From contig OY804575.1 of the NCBI GenBank assembly GCA_963680875.1, forward strand, positions 29,416,494 to 29,480,493: 64,000 nucleotides of DNA. The letters run 5' to 3'. A model generated the notes under the pieces. That model was not told where the DNA came from. It worked only from the letters and a program-made list of their open reading frames with translations, and ran no database searches. A program made the translations under genes and the position numbers. Origin of the DNA: Bathymodiolus brooksi. Taxonomy: Eukaryota; Mollusca; Bivalvia; Mytilida; Modiolidae. Positions 1 to 12,400 of the stretch are shown piece after piece (within the stretch, counting starts at the first letter, position 1; every line of letters starts with the position of its first letter).

Positions 1-268
1 CCACCTCGACATTTGTTTTGAAATTCAGTCCACTTCAAGTAGCAAAATTCGATATTTGTACAATATATAAATAAAAACTGAAGTGATGCAATAAATTTCT
101 ATCTATCCATAGACATCTTCCGAATATTGTAATTGATTTCAAGAGTACGTATTTATTGTAAACTGACGTATTTTAACCGAAGGGTTGAACGTCATTTTTG
201 ATAAAAAATGAAGCGAAAGTCACGTGACTGAGACTTGACTTTGGAACTCTCCTGTCACGCTGGCTTTC

Positions 269-421
269 CTACTGCACCTTTTCTTTCATTCTTTCCAGTT
301 CCCATTCACTGACAGATTCTTCTTCCTCTTCATCATCATCTCCTAGAGACATGTCTGATCCTTTGACTATAGGGGAGATACCAATAGGTGGACTAACATT
401 GTCAACACAATCTATCTCCTC
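269..421 (-). CDS. ANKRD26-like exon 23 (SEWELERM), last exon in window
   Basis: Acceptor TTGTTACAG|GAGGAG. Reads [40 protein letters not shown], then [10 protein letters not shown] and TAG at 269-271. GISPIVKG echoes the exon 20 motif. The charged ELERMKEK tail looks like the beginning of a coiled coil. GAAAAG|GTGCAG (278/277) is an alternative donor that would let the gene continue outside the window. An AATAAA on the minus strand near 150-156 is a possible poly(A) signal if it ends here. Confidence 0.72.
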   Translation of the reverse strand, partial: EEIDCVDNVSPPIGISPIVKGSDMSLGDDDEEEEESVSEWELERMKEKVQ

Positions 422-3400
422 CTGTAACAAGTCAACTCCGATAAATAGATTATTGTCATAACATCATTGTTTCAGTGTGTATTTCCATATTGCATACGTA
501 TTTTTGTATATCTAGATCAGGACTCGTCCAATTTGAGTTATTTGTAGATTTTTCAAAGCTCAATAATCAACTTGTGGATTTTGGAACACTTCTGATGGTG
601 TAATTAATCTTTTTTTAATTTTATATCTTTTCAACAATTTATCTTACAAATTAATCATACAAAGAACCTAACTCGAATTATTACTGCACCCTCCATCGAC
701 AATCGTCTCAGGTGGGCTTGAACTCCTCATTCGTTAATTTGTTGTCACTCGCTGACTGTATCAGAAAACCAATCAGAAATCATACAATGCGATGATCCGG
801 TCAACATTTTTGCTGTCAACTTCACCTTGAAATTATCGGACGTACCTTCTATAATCTTTCTTCATGCTTTTTAAATATCGAACATGTATTTATAATGAAA
901 ACAATTAAATTGTCAATCGCTCATGTCTACAAATACAATTAACTCTGCCTACTTTTCGTGGCTAATCAATGTGAAAATCCCATGATACATTGATTTTTTT
1001 TCCGCTTGACATGTTTTTACTGTGTATGCATCCAAGCGTTAGTGTAACGATCGTAGGGAGTCTGAATATAACAACTTGATTATTCGGGTTACAAAGAACC
1101 TCACAATTGTAGACAAATATTTATATCATTACAAATGAGTATAATAATTCACAAATTATTATTTTTTTAATTCTTCTGTAGTAATGTGATGCGTGATCTG
1201 AATTTATGGTGTAATGTTTGTCTCTTTCTATTATAATAATTACATATCAACTATAACATTCTACCATTATTGTATTGTAATGTCAAATTTTCTAAAAACA
1301 CTTGTAACCATTGTCAAGATAATAAACTGCTTATGAATACTGGACTAGTCGCAAGCTTTAAACAAACTAAAGACTCATATATATATATTTATACAGTAAC
1401 TAATTGACGAGTTTCATTATCAAAAATATGTCACGAATGACAAAAAAAATGCCGTTACTCTTGAATGTGCACAGTGCATGAGTCAGTTTCAACATTATTA
1501 GGTCATTTGGTTATTAGGACAACAAAATGGCGGGAAATATAACGAGAGGGAAATTATCGTTTATATTTAACTTGGAAAATTCTGTAATTCACAGCTATCT
1601 ATATAATAATCATATATAACATCATTATGAAAACTAATATTCATTGTTGAAATGACATTTATATATTTTTTTCATGATTTACATGTTTTTTAATGGATGA
1701 GTAAAAAATAAGTTTATAAATATTTACATCAGAATCCCAATCTGAATTTGAATCTTCCTCTTGAACCTCATCCTTAGCAGCCTGTATTACTGTATTCTGT
1801 GGTGATTGGCTCTCTGTTGTAACATAGCTTACATGAGAACCTCCCGTATGATTGAGAGCCTCCACAGTTTCCTCAACCACTTCCGTGAATGGCTGCTGGA
1901 CAACTTCCTCTTGCACAGACTCTTCTTCCTCAAAATCATCACTTATCCCTACTACTATGGCAGTGGTAAGCTGAAAATATCAAACTTTAATTAATGATAT
2001 GATTTATTAACTGAATTTCAGGCTTTATGGTAAAAAAATATTAAAGTACAATTTTTATACATGTAATCCTATTAAAAATAAACAATCAAAACAACTGATC
2101 CAGCAATACAGTATTCTGATTGGATAATTTTGAAGTACAAGTACAAAACTGGTACACGAAAGTTTAATGATCGTCAGACCAGAATACAGTTAGTTCATTG
2201 TTAATTTTGGTTCTTTTTTTTTTGTATACCTTGATTATCATTTTCCATATAAGTTTGAATCCTCCATTAATAAATACAAGAAGTCCTTATATTGACATAG
2301 AGGAGTAATTATAAACTAGTTAATATACAAAATGAAAATTTGTTCATGCAAAGATATAGCTGAAATACTGCTAATGTTGGCATTAAACACCAATCAATCA
2401 ATATACAAAATGTCATAACAATATATTATAGTTATCTATATCATTCACATCATGTGATGTATTGATTATATCCCAGATACTTAAAGATGGGCATATTGTC
2501 TTTTCTATGTGGGCATATTGTCTTTTCTATGTCCTTGTAATATGTTAAAATTGTTCCTATATCTAAAACATGTCATTGTGATGCATTCATTCAGTCTGTG
2601 GTCATGGCTGTTATCATATGTTACATCTACCTATGTAATCTGCTTATATTGTCATCTAAAAGACAGAGCAGTCTGTGGTCATGGCTGTTATCATATGTTA
2701 CATCTACCTATGTAATCAGTTTATATTGTCATCTAAAAGACAGAGCAGTCTGTGGTCGTGGCTGTTATCATATGTTACATCTACCTATATAATCAGTTTA
2801 TATTGTCATCTAAAAGACAGAGCAGTCTGTGGTCGTGGCTGTTATCATATGTTACATCTACCTATGTAATCTGCTTATATTGTCATCTAAAAGACAGAGC
2901 AGTCTGTGGTCGTGGCTGTTATCATATGTTACATCTACCTATGTAATCTGCTTATATTGTCATCTAAAAGACAGAGCAGTCTGTGGTCGTGGCTGTTATC
3001 ATATGTTACATCTACCTATGTAATCAGTTTATATTGTCATCTAATAAAAGACAGAGCAGTCTGTGGTCGTGGCTGTTATCATATGTTACATCTACCTATA
3101 TAATCAGTTTATATTGTCATCTAAAAGACAGAGCAGTCTGTGGTCGTGGCTGTTATCATATGTTACATCTACCTATGTAATCTGCTTATATTGTCATCTA
3201 AAAGACAGAGCAGTCTGTGGTCGTGGCTGTTATCATATGTTACATCTACCTATGTAATCAGTTTATATTGTCATCTAATAAAAGACAGAGCAGTCTGTGG
3301 TCGTGGCTGTTATCATATGTTACATCTACCTATGTAATCAGTTTATATTGTCATCTAAAAGACAGAGCAGTCTGTGGTCGTGGCTGTTATCATATGTTAC

Positions 3401-6400
3401 ATCTACCTATGTAATCAGTTTATATTGCCATCTAAATACTAGATAAACTTGTTACAACTTTATATTGTAATAAAGTTACTCAGATCTTGGAGCATGTGAC
3501 AATCATTTTTTATCGTTATATTCAAAACAAAAATACATATCGTTGGAAAGTCAAGGAACTTTAGCAATGAGTCTAAAAATGAATCATGGAGTGTGCCAAC
3601 ATAAATGAAGCTAAAAATTAAGTCTCAAGAAAGTATGACAAGAAAGTTTGATCATACAAAGGTGTGACAGACAAACAAATATACTCAGGGTAAACCTTTG
3701 AGACAGGAACATAAGCTTGAGAAAACATATTCTTACCCTAGATGGTGGACCTCTTGGTGTGACCGCTTCGTTGGACGAATCCCAGTGACTACTTGTTGAC
3801 TATAAAGTAAAGAATCATATAATTAAAATGTTCAATGAAATTTCCAACATATAATTTTAAATTAATGGTTTTATATATGGAACATATTCTTTCATATATT
3901 CTTTCTTGATCTTCTCTAGTCTTTATGATATATTCAGTCTAGAATGAACAGCATCTATAAGTATGTGAAATTGAATGACTTAGATGTACATGTATTTAAA
4001 AATAGAAATTATAAAAACATTCATAATCATGAATGGTACTTCACTCTTTGAAAGCAAAATGATTATCCAGTACTTTAAAAGCTACATATACATTATAGCT
4101 TGTTTACAATGTACAGGCTTATAATGAACAAATAAACACATCCCTTCTTAATTGCTCAGTAAAGAAACATTATTTTGTAGTTTTATAGTAAATTGTTCAT
4201 AACGAAATAATTTCTATCCTATAAAGAAGTTATTTCCCTTTCCCTGTCCCATCGACAATAACAGCAGTGAAAATTGCTTCGATATAACCAACAATACGTA
4301 ATTCTTGTGTAAACATATATTCAGTGCTTTCAAAAGTAGCTGGCATTTGGCGGTTTTCCAGGATAGAAATGGAGAAAGATAATGAGTTTCGAGATCAATT
4401 AAATTAAATTAAATTTTAAAATTAATTTAATTCCAATTAAAATAATGTATTTCTTGTCAAATCAATATTCAAAACATAATATTCAATGTAGTCAATTTGT
4501 TTACGACAATCAAAATTGATATAACAAGGGAGAAAACTCTTTCATATTTTCTTTTTATCACAAGCAATGTTTATATAACAAACACATTTCTTTGATCCAC
4601 AGCTGTTCATTATAAGTCTGTTTAATTAATACCCAGATAAACATAAAACAATGTGATACAAAAATAAGAAGTTTGTGTTAACAATTATAATGCTTTATCA
4701 GATTCATCGTGTGTGACCCTTTCCATTAACATGTGTGCTGAAAAAAAGTGATTTTTTAAACATAGACAAGAAAACGTGAATGTGATATCAGTAAGTCTTT
4801 CAAGTTACACATATCTACAACCATAACTGAGAGGTGCTGTGTCAAGAATAGTATCCCAAATTAGGTGTTAAATTCAACAGATCACGTGTACATGTATCAC
4901 ACCTCAGAATGTCCAATGTTCTGTTCAATACTCTTCTCCTCTACAAAATCTTGTACTTCATCAATATCCTCCACTACATTTTCTTCCTCAACCTTCAACT
5001 CCTGCTCTTGAGCCTGTGGCTTTTGTTCTTCTTCCTGGGACCCCTGACCATCCTCGGGGGAAGGTAAAATTTCTTTGACAGACTTAGTAATGTCCTCTTT
5101 GTATGACTTACAAATATCTTCATCTTCCTTAAATACCTCAGCCACCTCACTATCGGCTTCAGTATCTACTTCACCATGTAAGGTGATTGGTGATAAACCA
5201 ATTCCTTTAACACTCCCATCTTCCTCTATAATCATCGACTTCTTTTCATCTACTTCAACATGAAGTTGTTCCTCGTCTGTATCAAAGCCACCTGATGAAG
5301 TATCCCACTGTTCATCTTCATCATGAGGCTGTTCATGATCAACAATCATTGATTGTTTTTCATCTTCACTTTCTTCAATCACCCCCTGAGGAGCCTCATT
5401 TCCAGGTGATATAGGTGTGTCACAAATTTCATCTTCAATTGACTCTTCATAACTGTCTCTTATCTTAATTGGGGAATCCCCTAAGCCTCTTAAACTACCA
5501 TCATGTTGAACTTCTATTCTATTTTTAACTGTTTGAGGATTTTCATCTCCACTTTGTACCACTTCAATTCTCTCATTATCCTTGAATATTTAATATATTG
5601 GTAAATATTACTGAATTTCTTTTTTCTTTATTTTCAATAATTTCAATTAATTTTTTTGTTTAAACAGAAAATATTTTGACACTGTATTTATGGAAAGTAA
5701 TATAAAGTCAAATATAATCTTTTCATATGATATCACGGAGAAAAAAAAATCAATATAGAATATATATCTATATATATATACATGTATTTATAAAATATAT
5801 AAAGTACAACAATACAAAACTTACATGTTTAGGATCAACCATAAATTCTACTTCACTGTCCCATTCTGAAGTCTGAAAAAAAAAATGATTTCCTATTTAT
5901 ACAGTATATAAAGACACACTCTACAGTTTATTATATAAAGACACACTCTACAGTTTATTATATAAAGACACACTAAAGTTTATTATATAAAGACACACTA
6001 AAGACACACTCTACAGTTTATTATATAAAGACACACTCTAGAGTTTATCAAGATAACAAAAAAGAAGACTTTAGTACTGGTTCTATTTACTAAATACCCC
6101 CCCCTTTTGTACACCTCTATTGTACATTATTACTTCCACTTATAATCTCAACTCTCTTGTGTATTATTTCCCCTTATGATCCTAAATATACAATGCATTT
6201 ACTTAATTATACAATGCATTATTTCTCTGTACCATTATAGAGTGGGTCGCTAAGACAAGTTTGACTGTACTTAATTATACAATGCATTATTTCTCTGTAC
6301 CATTATAGAGTGGGTCGCTAAGACAAGTTTGACTGTACTTAATTATACAATGCATTATTTCTCTGTACCATTTATTTTAAATATCATTTCTTCTATTCAA

Positions 6401-9400
6401 ATATTGCATCTGTAACCAACAATTTTTATAAATACTAAATCTACACACTACAAATATGTCATACATTCTGTCAAATAACCACAGAGATAAAATGTCGCCA
6501 TGTCACATGATCAGCAGTTAAGTTAGTAAACTAGATAATTGACACTTACTTCATCAGATCTTGGTGTTAATGGTTTCTGTAGCTGTTGCTCATCTTCATA
6601 CTATAAAATATAAAATATTTTTATTCTTTAATGTAAGTTTATGTTCAAGAATAACTGAAGAAAAGAAACCACATACACTAACTTGATTTTTTATATATCC
6701 CATGAAAGTAATCATTTACTTTTTGACTGTCAGAGGTGAATACTTACACTACCACTTATTTTTCATGCAACTTTCTTCGAGTTATTTATTATTTTTTGGG
6801 GGGGTTAAAATCGCAAAAATAACAATATATTTTAATTCCTATAAAAATTTGGCAAATTGCACTTTCTACCGAAAATGGGACTTGTGAATACATCAGTTGA
6901 TTTACTTGCTGCTAATTACAGGATTGTTAAAATAATTAATATCCTAAGATCGCTAAACTACGTCATGTCCTTACTACGATTTAGATACTCCATTCAAATG
7001 GGTTCTGAATTCTTAAGGTTTGTTTCTAGACACATTCATTCACTATCAATGGACTTTCTACCATAGGTTTGAGTATATGGAGAATTAATGTCTATAGACT
7101 TACCTGCTTAGAACTTTTCAGAATACCAGACCTAGGTGTAACTCCCGGTTCTGTTGAGTCCCAATCACTGTCAGTTGATTTTCCTTGTACCCTGGGGTTC
7201 ACCTGAGTTTGTGGAGCATCACCTGGAGGTAATACAGGATGTGGAGCATAACCTGAAGGGTAGATAGTAATTTATCAAATTGGTTCCCTAGTTACCTGCA
7301 AGATCGACAACAGAGAGTAGTAGTAAACAATTTGTTTTCTTCACTTTGCAATGTTTCGGCTTGTGTACCTCAAGGAACAGTATTTGGACCACTATTATTA
7401 AATTATGTCTATTAACGATATTGCTGAGAATCTAATCTCTCTTAGCTGACTTTTCACAGGCGACACTTCCTTCAGCTATTCCAACCGTGATGAATTACAG
7501 ATAAAAACTGTGATTTGATCACGATTTGAAAGAGCTGGATGAATGGTCAAAGAAATGGTTGATGTCTTTTAACCCAGACAAAACAGAAATTTTGCTATTT
7601 TCAAATACGGATATTCCAGAATTCAATTTTACATTTAATGGAAGAACTATTCCAATTTCGAATTCTTACAAACATTTGGGAGTTACATTTAGCAGCAATG
7701 CTTCATGGAATATACATATTGAAAATATATTGTCAAGTATTTACAAACACCTGAATGTTTTTCGAAAGTTAAAATATAAACTTTCTCGGAAAAATCTAGA
7801 GAAATTATAATTAGTTTATATCAGACCAATTTTTGAACATGCTTGTGACGTATGGGATAATTGTGGGGCGGGAAATTCTAATAAACTTGATCAGTTGCAA
7901 CTTGAGGCTGCTAGAATCGCTACTGGTCTTCCAATATTTGCTAATTCAATTTTAATTTATAAAGAGTTAGGCTGGGAATCATTGCCAGAAAGAAGAAAAA
8001 GGAGAAAATTACAAATGTTTTATAATATACAAAATAATAGTGCACCCAAGTATCTTTGTGACTTAATTCCACCAACAATTCAAAGTGCAACCGTTTATCC
8101 ATTGCGTAATTGAAGTGATATTATAATACCATTTCGCAGACTATCCAATACTTATGACTCATTTATTCCTTCAACTATACGTCAATGGAATAGCTTAGAT
8201 CCATCACTTCGAAATGTGGATTCTATCTCAAAATTTAAAACTGAATAAAGAAAACGGAAAGATATTAGCCAAGTTCCTAAACATTATGAAATTGGACCTT
8301 GAAAACTTAATATTATATTAACCCAGCTTCGATGTTTTGTTTCTTTTTCCAATTACGATTTGTTCCAAGTAAATATAGTCTCAGATCCGTCTTGTCGTGA
8401 AGACTCCTATCATTTCTTCTTCGATTGTTCCTATTATACAAATATGAGACATACATTGTTTCATAATCTCAGCTGGCTACCTAATGACTGTGCTATAGAC
8501 CTCAAACTTTTAACCAGTGGTAATCCTATACTTTCAAACGAACAGAATGAAACTATTTTTGAGCACATGTTTGAATATATAAAGAGGTCTGAAAGGTTTC
8601 TTGTTGTCTTGTATAGTTCACCAAGAGAACAATCGCACACACCATCATGACCAACCCCTCTCTCTCATTCCTGTCTTCATTCTCTGTTTTTGCTCAATTT
8701 ACACATATTAATGTAAGAAATATTCATATACTCTATCAAATAATGTTGGGAGTTTTGTATATAGGAGAAGACTTCATAAGTTTGTTTAACTTGTGTCTTA
8801 TCCTTTTTGCACATTTGAATAAATAAAATATGCTTAAACTAAACCTGAAGGCAATACAGGATGCTGCTGGTCTGAAAACTCTGAAATATCTGGCGTAGAG
8901 GTATTGTCATCAAAGTCCTCATCCTCTAAACCAATGTCCTTCATAAAATCTGTAAATTTTATTTAAATCAATATTATTAAAATCTGTGAATTTTATTTAA
9001 ATCAATAATACAATATTATTAAAATCTATGGATTTTATTTAAATCAATATCATTAAAATCTGTGAAAATTCATTTACTATTATAGTTTATAAATATGTGT
9101 TAAAGTGTACAATTACAAAAAAAAAAATTTTGATTTTTTTTTACTTTCACCAATATGATTCTTTAACAAAGTAGTGTACCTAGTATTTAACCTTAAAATT
9201 AACAGCGATTTAAGAACTTTCAGATAAATCATTAAAGGGGCATTATCTGCCAAATCGTAAATTTTTGTTACCTGTAAAAACTATCAGATATGATTGATGC
9301 CTTAATAAAGCGTGTTTCTGTAACTTATAAATGTTATGAAATGTACGTGCATTGGGGAAAAATCGTGCAACTGCTCGTGTTTTGAGATCGATCAAGAGAT

Positions 9401-12400
9401 GGACGCCATCTTATTAATTATCGACATTGTTTACGGAGTTTGTCGAATCGTCATTAAATCAGTACAACAATGCACTTATTTCTTATTTTTTGTGAATCTG
9501 CTTTTAGTAGGTGTTAATTACGGACAAAGAACCATGCAAGTTTGCAGTTAATAAGCGACAAAATACAAATTATTCGTTTTTACCTGTCACTAGTAAGGTC
9601 AGTTGCATACGGAAAAAGTGAGGTCAAATTATTTGCTTGCAAGGAAATAACTAATCAATGGTAATTTTCGTTCTCAAAAGGCAAAAAGTGGGTTTAATGT
9701 GAAATATTTACCTTTATTTCATCATTTTAAAGCTATTTACCAATTTCCAAAACATATAATTTTTTTGGTCAAAATCGTAGCTAATGCCCTTTTAATAAAT
9801 AAACTAAATATAAAATTAACAGTGATTTAAGAACTTTCAGATCAATAATTAATAGTTTACACTATATATAAAATTAAGTGATTTAAGAACTTTCAGATCA
9901 ATAATTAATAGTTTACACTATATATAAAATTAACAGTGATTTAAGAACTTTCAGATCAATAATTAATAGTTACACTATATATAAAATCAACAGTGATTTA
10001 AAAACTTTCAGATCAATAATTAATAGTTACACTATATATAAAATTAACAGTGATTTAAGAACTTTCAGATAAATAATTAATAGTTACACTATATATAAAA
10101 TCAACAGTGATTTAAGAACTTTCAGATAAATAATTAATAGTTACACTATATATAAAATTAACAGTGATTTAAGAACTTTCAGATAAATAATTAATAGTTA
10201 CACTATATATAAAATCAACAGTGATTTAAAAACTTTCAGATCAATAATTAATAGTTACACTATATATAAAATTAACAGTGATTTAAGAACTTTCAGATAA
10301 ATAATTAATAGTTACACTATATATAAAATTAACAGTGATTTAAGAACTTTCAGATAAATAATTAATAGTTACACTATATATATCAAATGTAAACATAAGT
10401 TCCAGCAATATTTTTTAAAGCAATTTTTTTTTAAATCAAAACCAGTTATGGATAGGAGTAACATTCAGATTGATTCGAATTATGAATTATTGGTGTTTAA
10501 TGCCACATTCAACAATAACTGGATATGGTCAGAATATGGTCCTTTCATAGTAATTGTTAGATAATATTGACTGATATCTCATATACTCAGCAGATTCAGA
10601 CTAAAATATTTAGTTCCTTAGACTTCGACACAATGAAGTTTGGCTATAAAATAAAATTGATGTAAACTAACAAAACATACATCTATTGCAATATTGCCAC
10701 TGATCTAAAATGTTAATTGAAGAAATTATGTCACTTAGAATATACCTATAATTATACTAAGACTAACTTTATATAACTAGTTAAAAACAAGAGAGAGAAG
10801 CTGTCAGTAAACAACAAACCGGGTTTTCCTTTTTGATAGTAAAATATATTATTAATTTCATTACAGAAAGGCTGCATTATTAAACTGTAATTGTAAATAA
10901 TATTTATAATCTGAGAAAAAGGTGGAGAAAAATGTCTTCAAGATGCTTTAAAAACTTAAAAAAGAAATATTTAACAAAATTGTGGATGGATGATGTATGT
11001 CTGGGAAACAGTGGAATAATCCATTGTTAAATTTATTGTGGATATCAATAATTTATATATACAAATGGATAAATATTGTTCTTCAGTCCTAGTGGTCATA
11101 TCTGATATGAAAGAATTGAAAAAAAGGTAATCTCAATATAGCATAGTGTATTTAACACACCATTTTTATTAGACTGAACTGACAGCTTGTACCAAAACTT
11201 AAACGTAACTTTGGCAGCAACATTTTTTTCTTCAAATCCTGCCATTCATATTTGAAATGACATAAAATATAAAAAAAAGTTGGGAATCTTAATATTTTAA
11301 CCTAAGATAAGCAATCCTTAAGTTTTATTTTAATTGCGATAAGTTAAGTAGTGTTCAGGATAGAGCTTGTTCTTAAACATTTTGGTGCAACATATATCTT
11401 ATATTTCAATCAAATGATCAGATTTTTCTGTTGGAAAACCCGGTTAATAAGCCTAACTTGTAGATACATGTATTCTAAAAAAATAAGTGCAATAAATCTA
11501 AAGAAAAAGTAAGAATGTATTGTTTTCAGAATCCTCATTATATAAAATTAATTTCCATCAAAATATCTTGTAAAACAAACAGCAGAAATGTTAATTAAAG
11601 GTGTGTGACAAATAGTGATTGATTCAGAGCAAATATTTAAGTTAAAAAGGGCAATGCAAAGCGTGGCATATCCCCTCGCCTAAAAATTTGACCCGGTGAC
11701 CTTGACCTTTGACCTTGAAAATCAATAGGGTTCCAGATTCTCTTATGGACTAAATATGTACCAAGTTTGATCAAAATCCATTGAAGGATGTTGATTCTAG
11801 AGTGTTCACAAGGATGTTACAGAAGGACGGAAGGAAGGACGGACGGTAGCGTTACTATATCCCTTCACAACTTCGTTGGCGAGGGGATAATAATCTTGCC
11901 ATCATCTAAATCCCAAACTTCTATAATAGTTGTGCATTCAACACAGATAATATTGCAGGAAAAAGTTTTAAAATTTCAAAATCAATGCTGAAGCAAAAAG
12001 GAGATAAAAAATTTTTTTAAACAAATGCCCTTGAAATAAAATATTTCAATGAATTTCAACACATACAAATCTATAAATAGCTTCCCAACAAAATTGTATT
12101 ATAATACTCAAAACCATAATAAACTATTTTCAGCATCACCTCATTAAAAACAAGAAATGTGTGCATCACAAAATACACCCGTCTATATAAATTATCAAAC
12201 GGTATAATGGTAATGACCCCAAAATAAATACGGTTCTTCCCCTTCCACAGGGGAATCATGTGGCCAAGTTTGGTAAAGATCCAATATACAGAACTAAAGT
12301 TATCGTGTGGAAACGATCATGTTGTCAAAAATTCTATTTATAGTAATGGTGACCTTGACCTTTGACCTAATGACCCCAAAATAAATAGGGTTCTTCCCCT

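Noticed and set aside
2509..3414. Cascade of ten overlapping ~64-codon ORFs as a repeat protein family
   Set aside because: They are the same frame of a 77-bp tandem repeat, each truncated by the unit's shift of frame; intronic, no start context or homology.
4897..5562. Exon 20 as a stand-alone 221-residue protein
   Set aside because: Acceptor and donor at its ends join in frame with flanking exons that share its W-D-S motifs.
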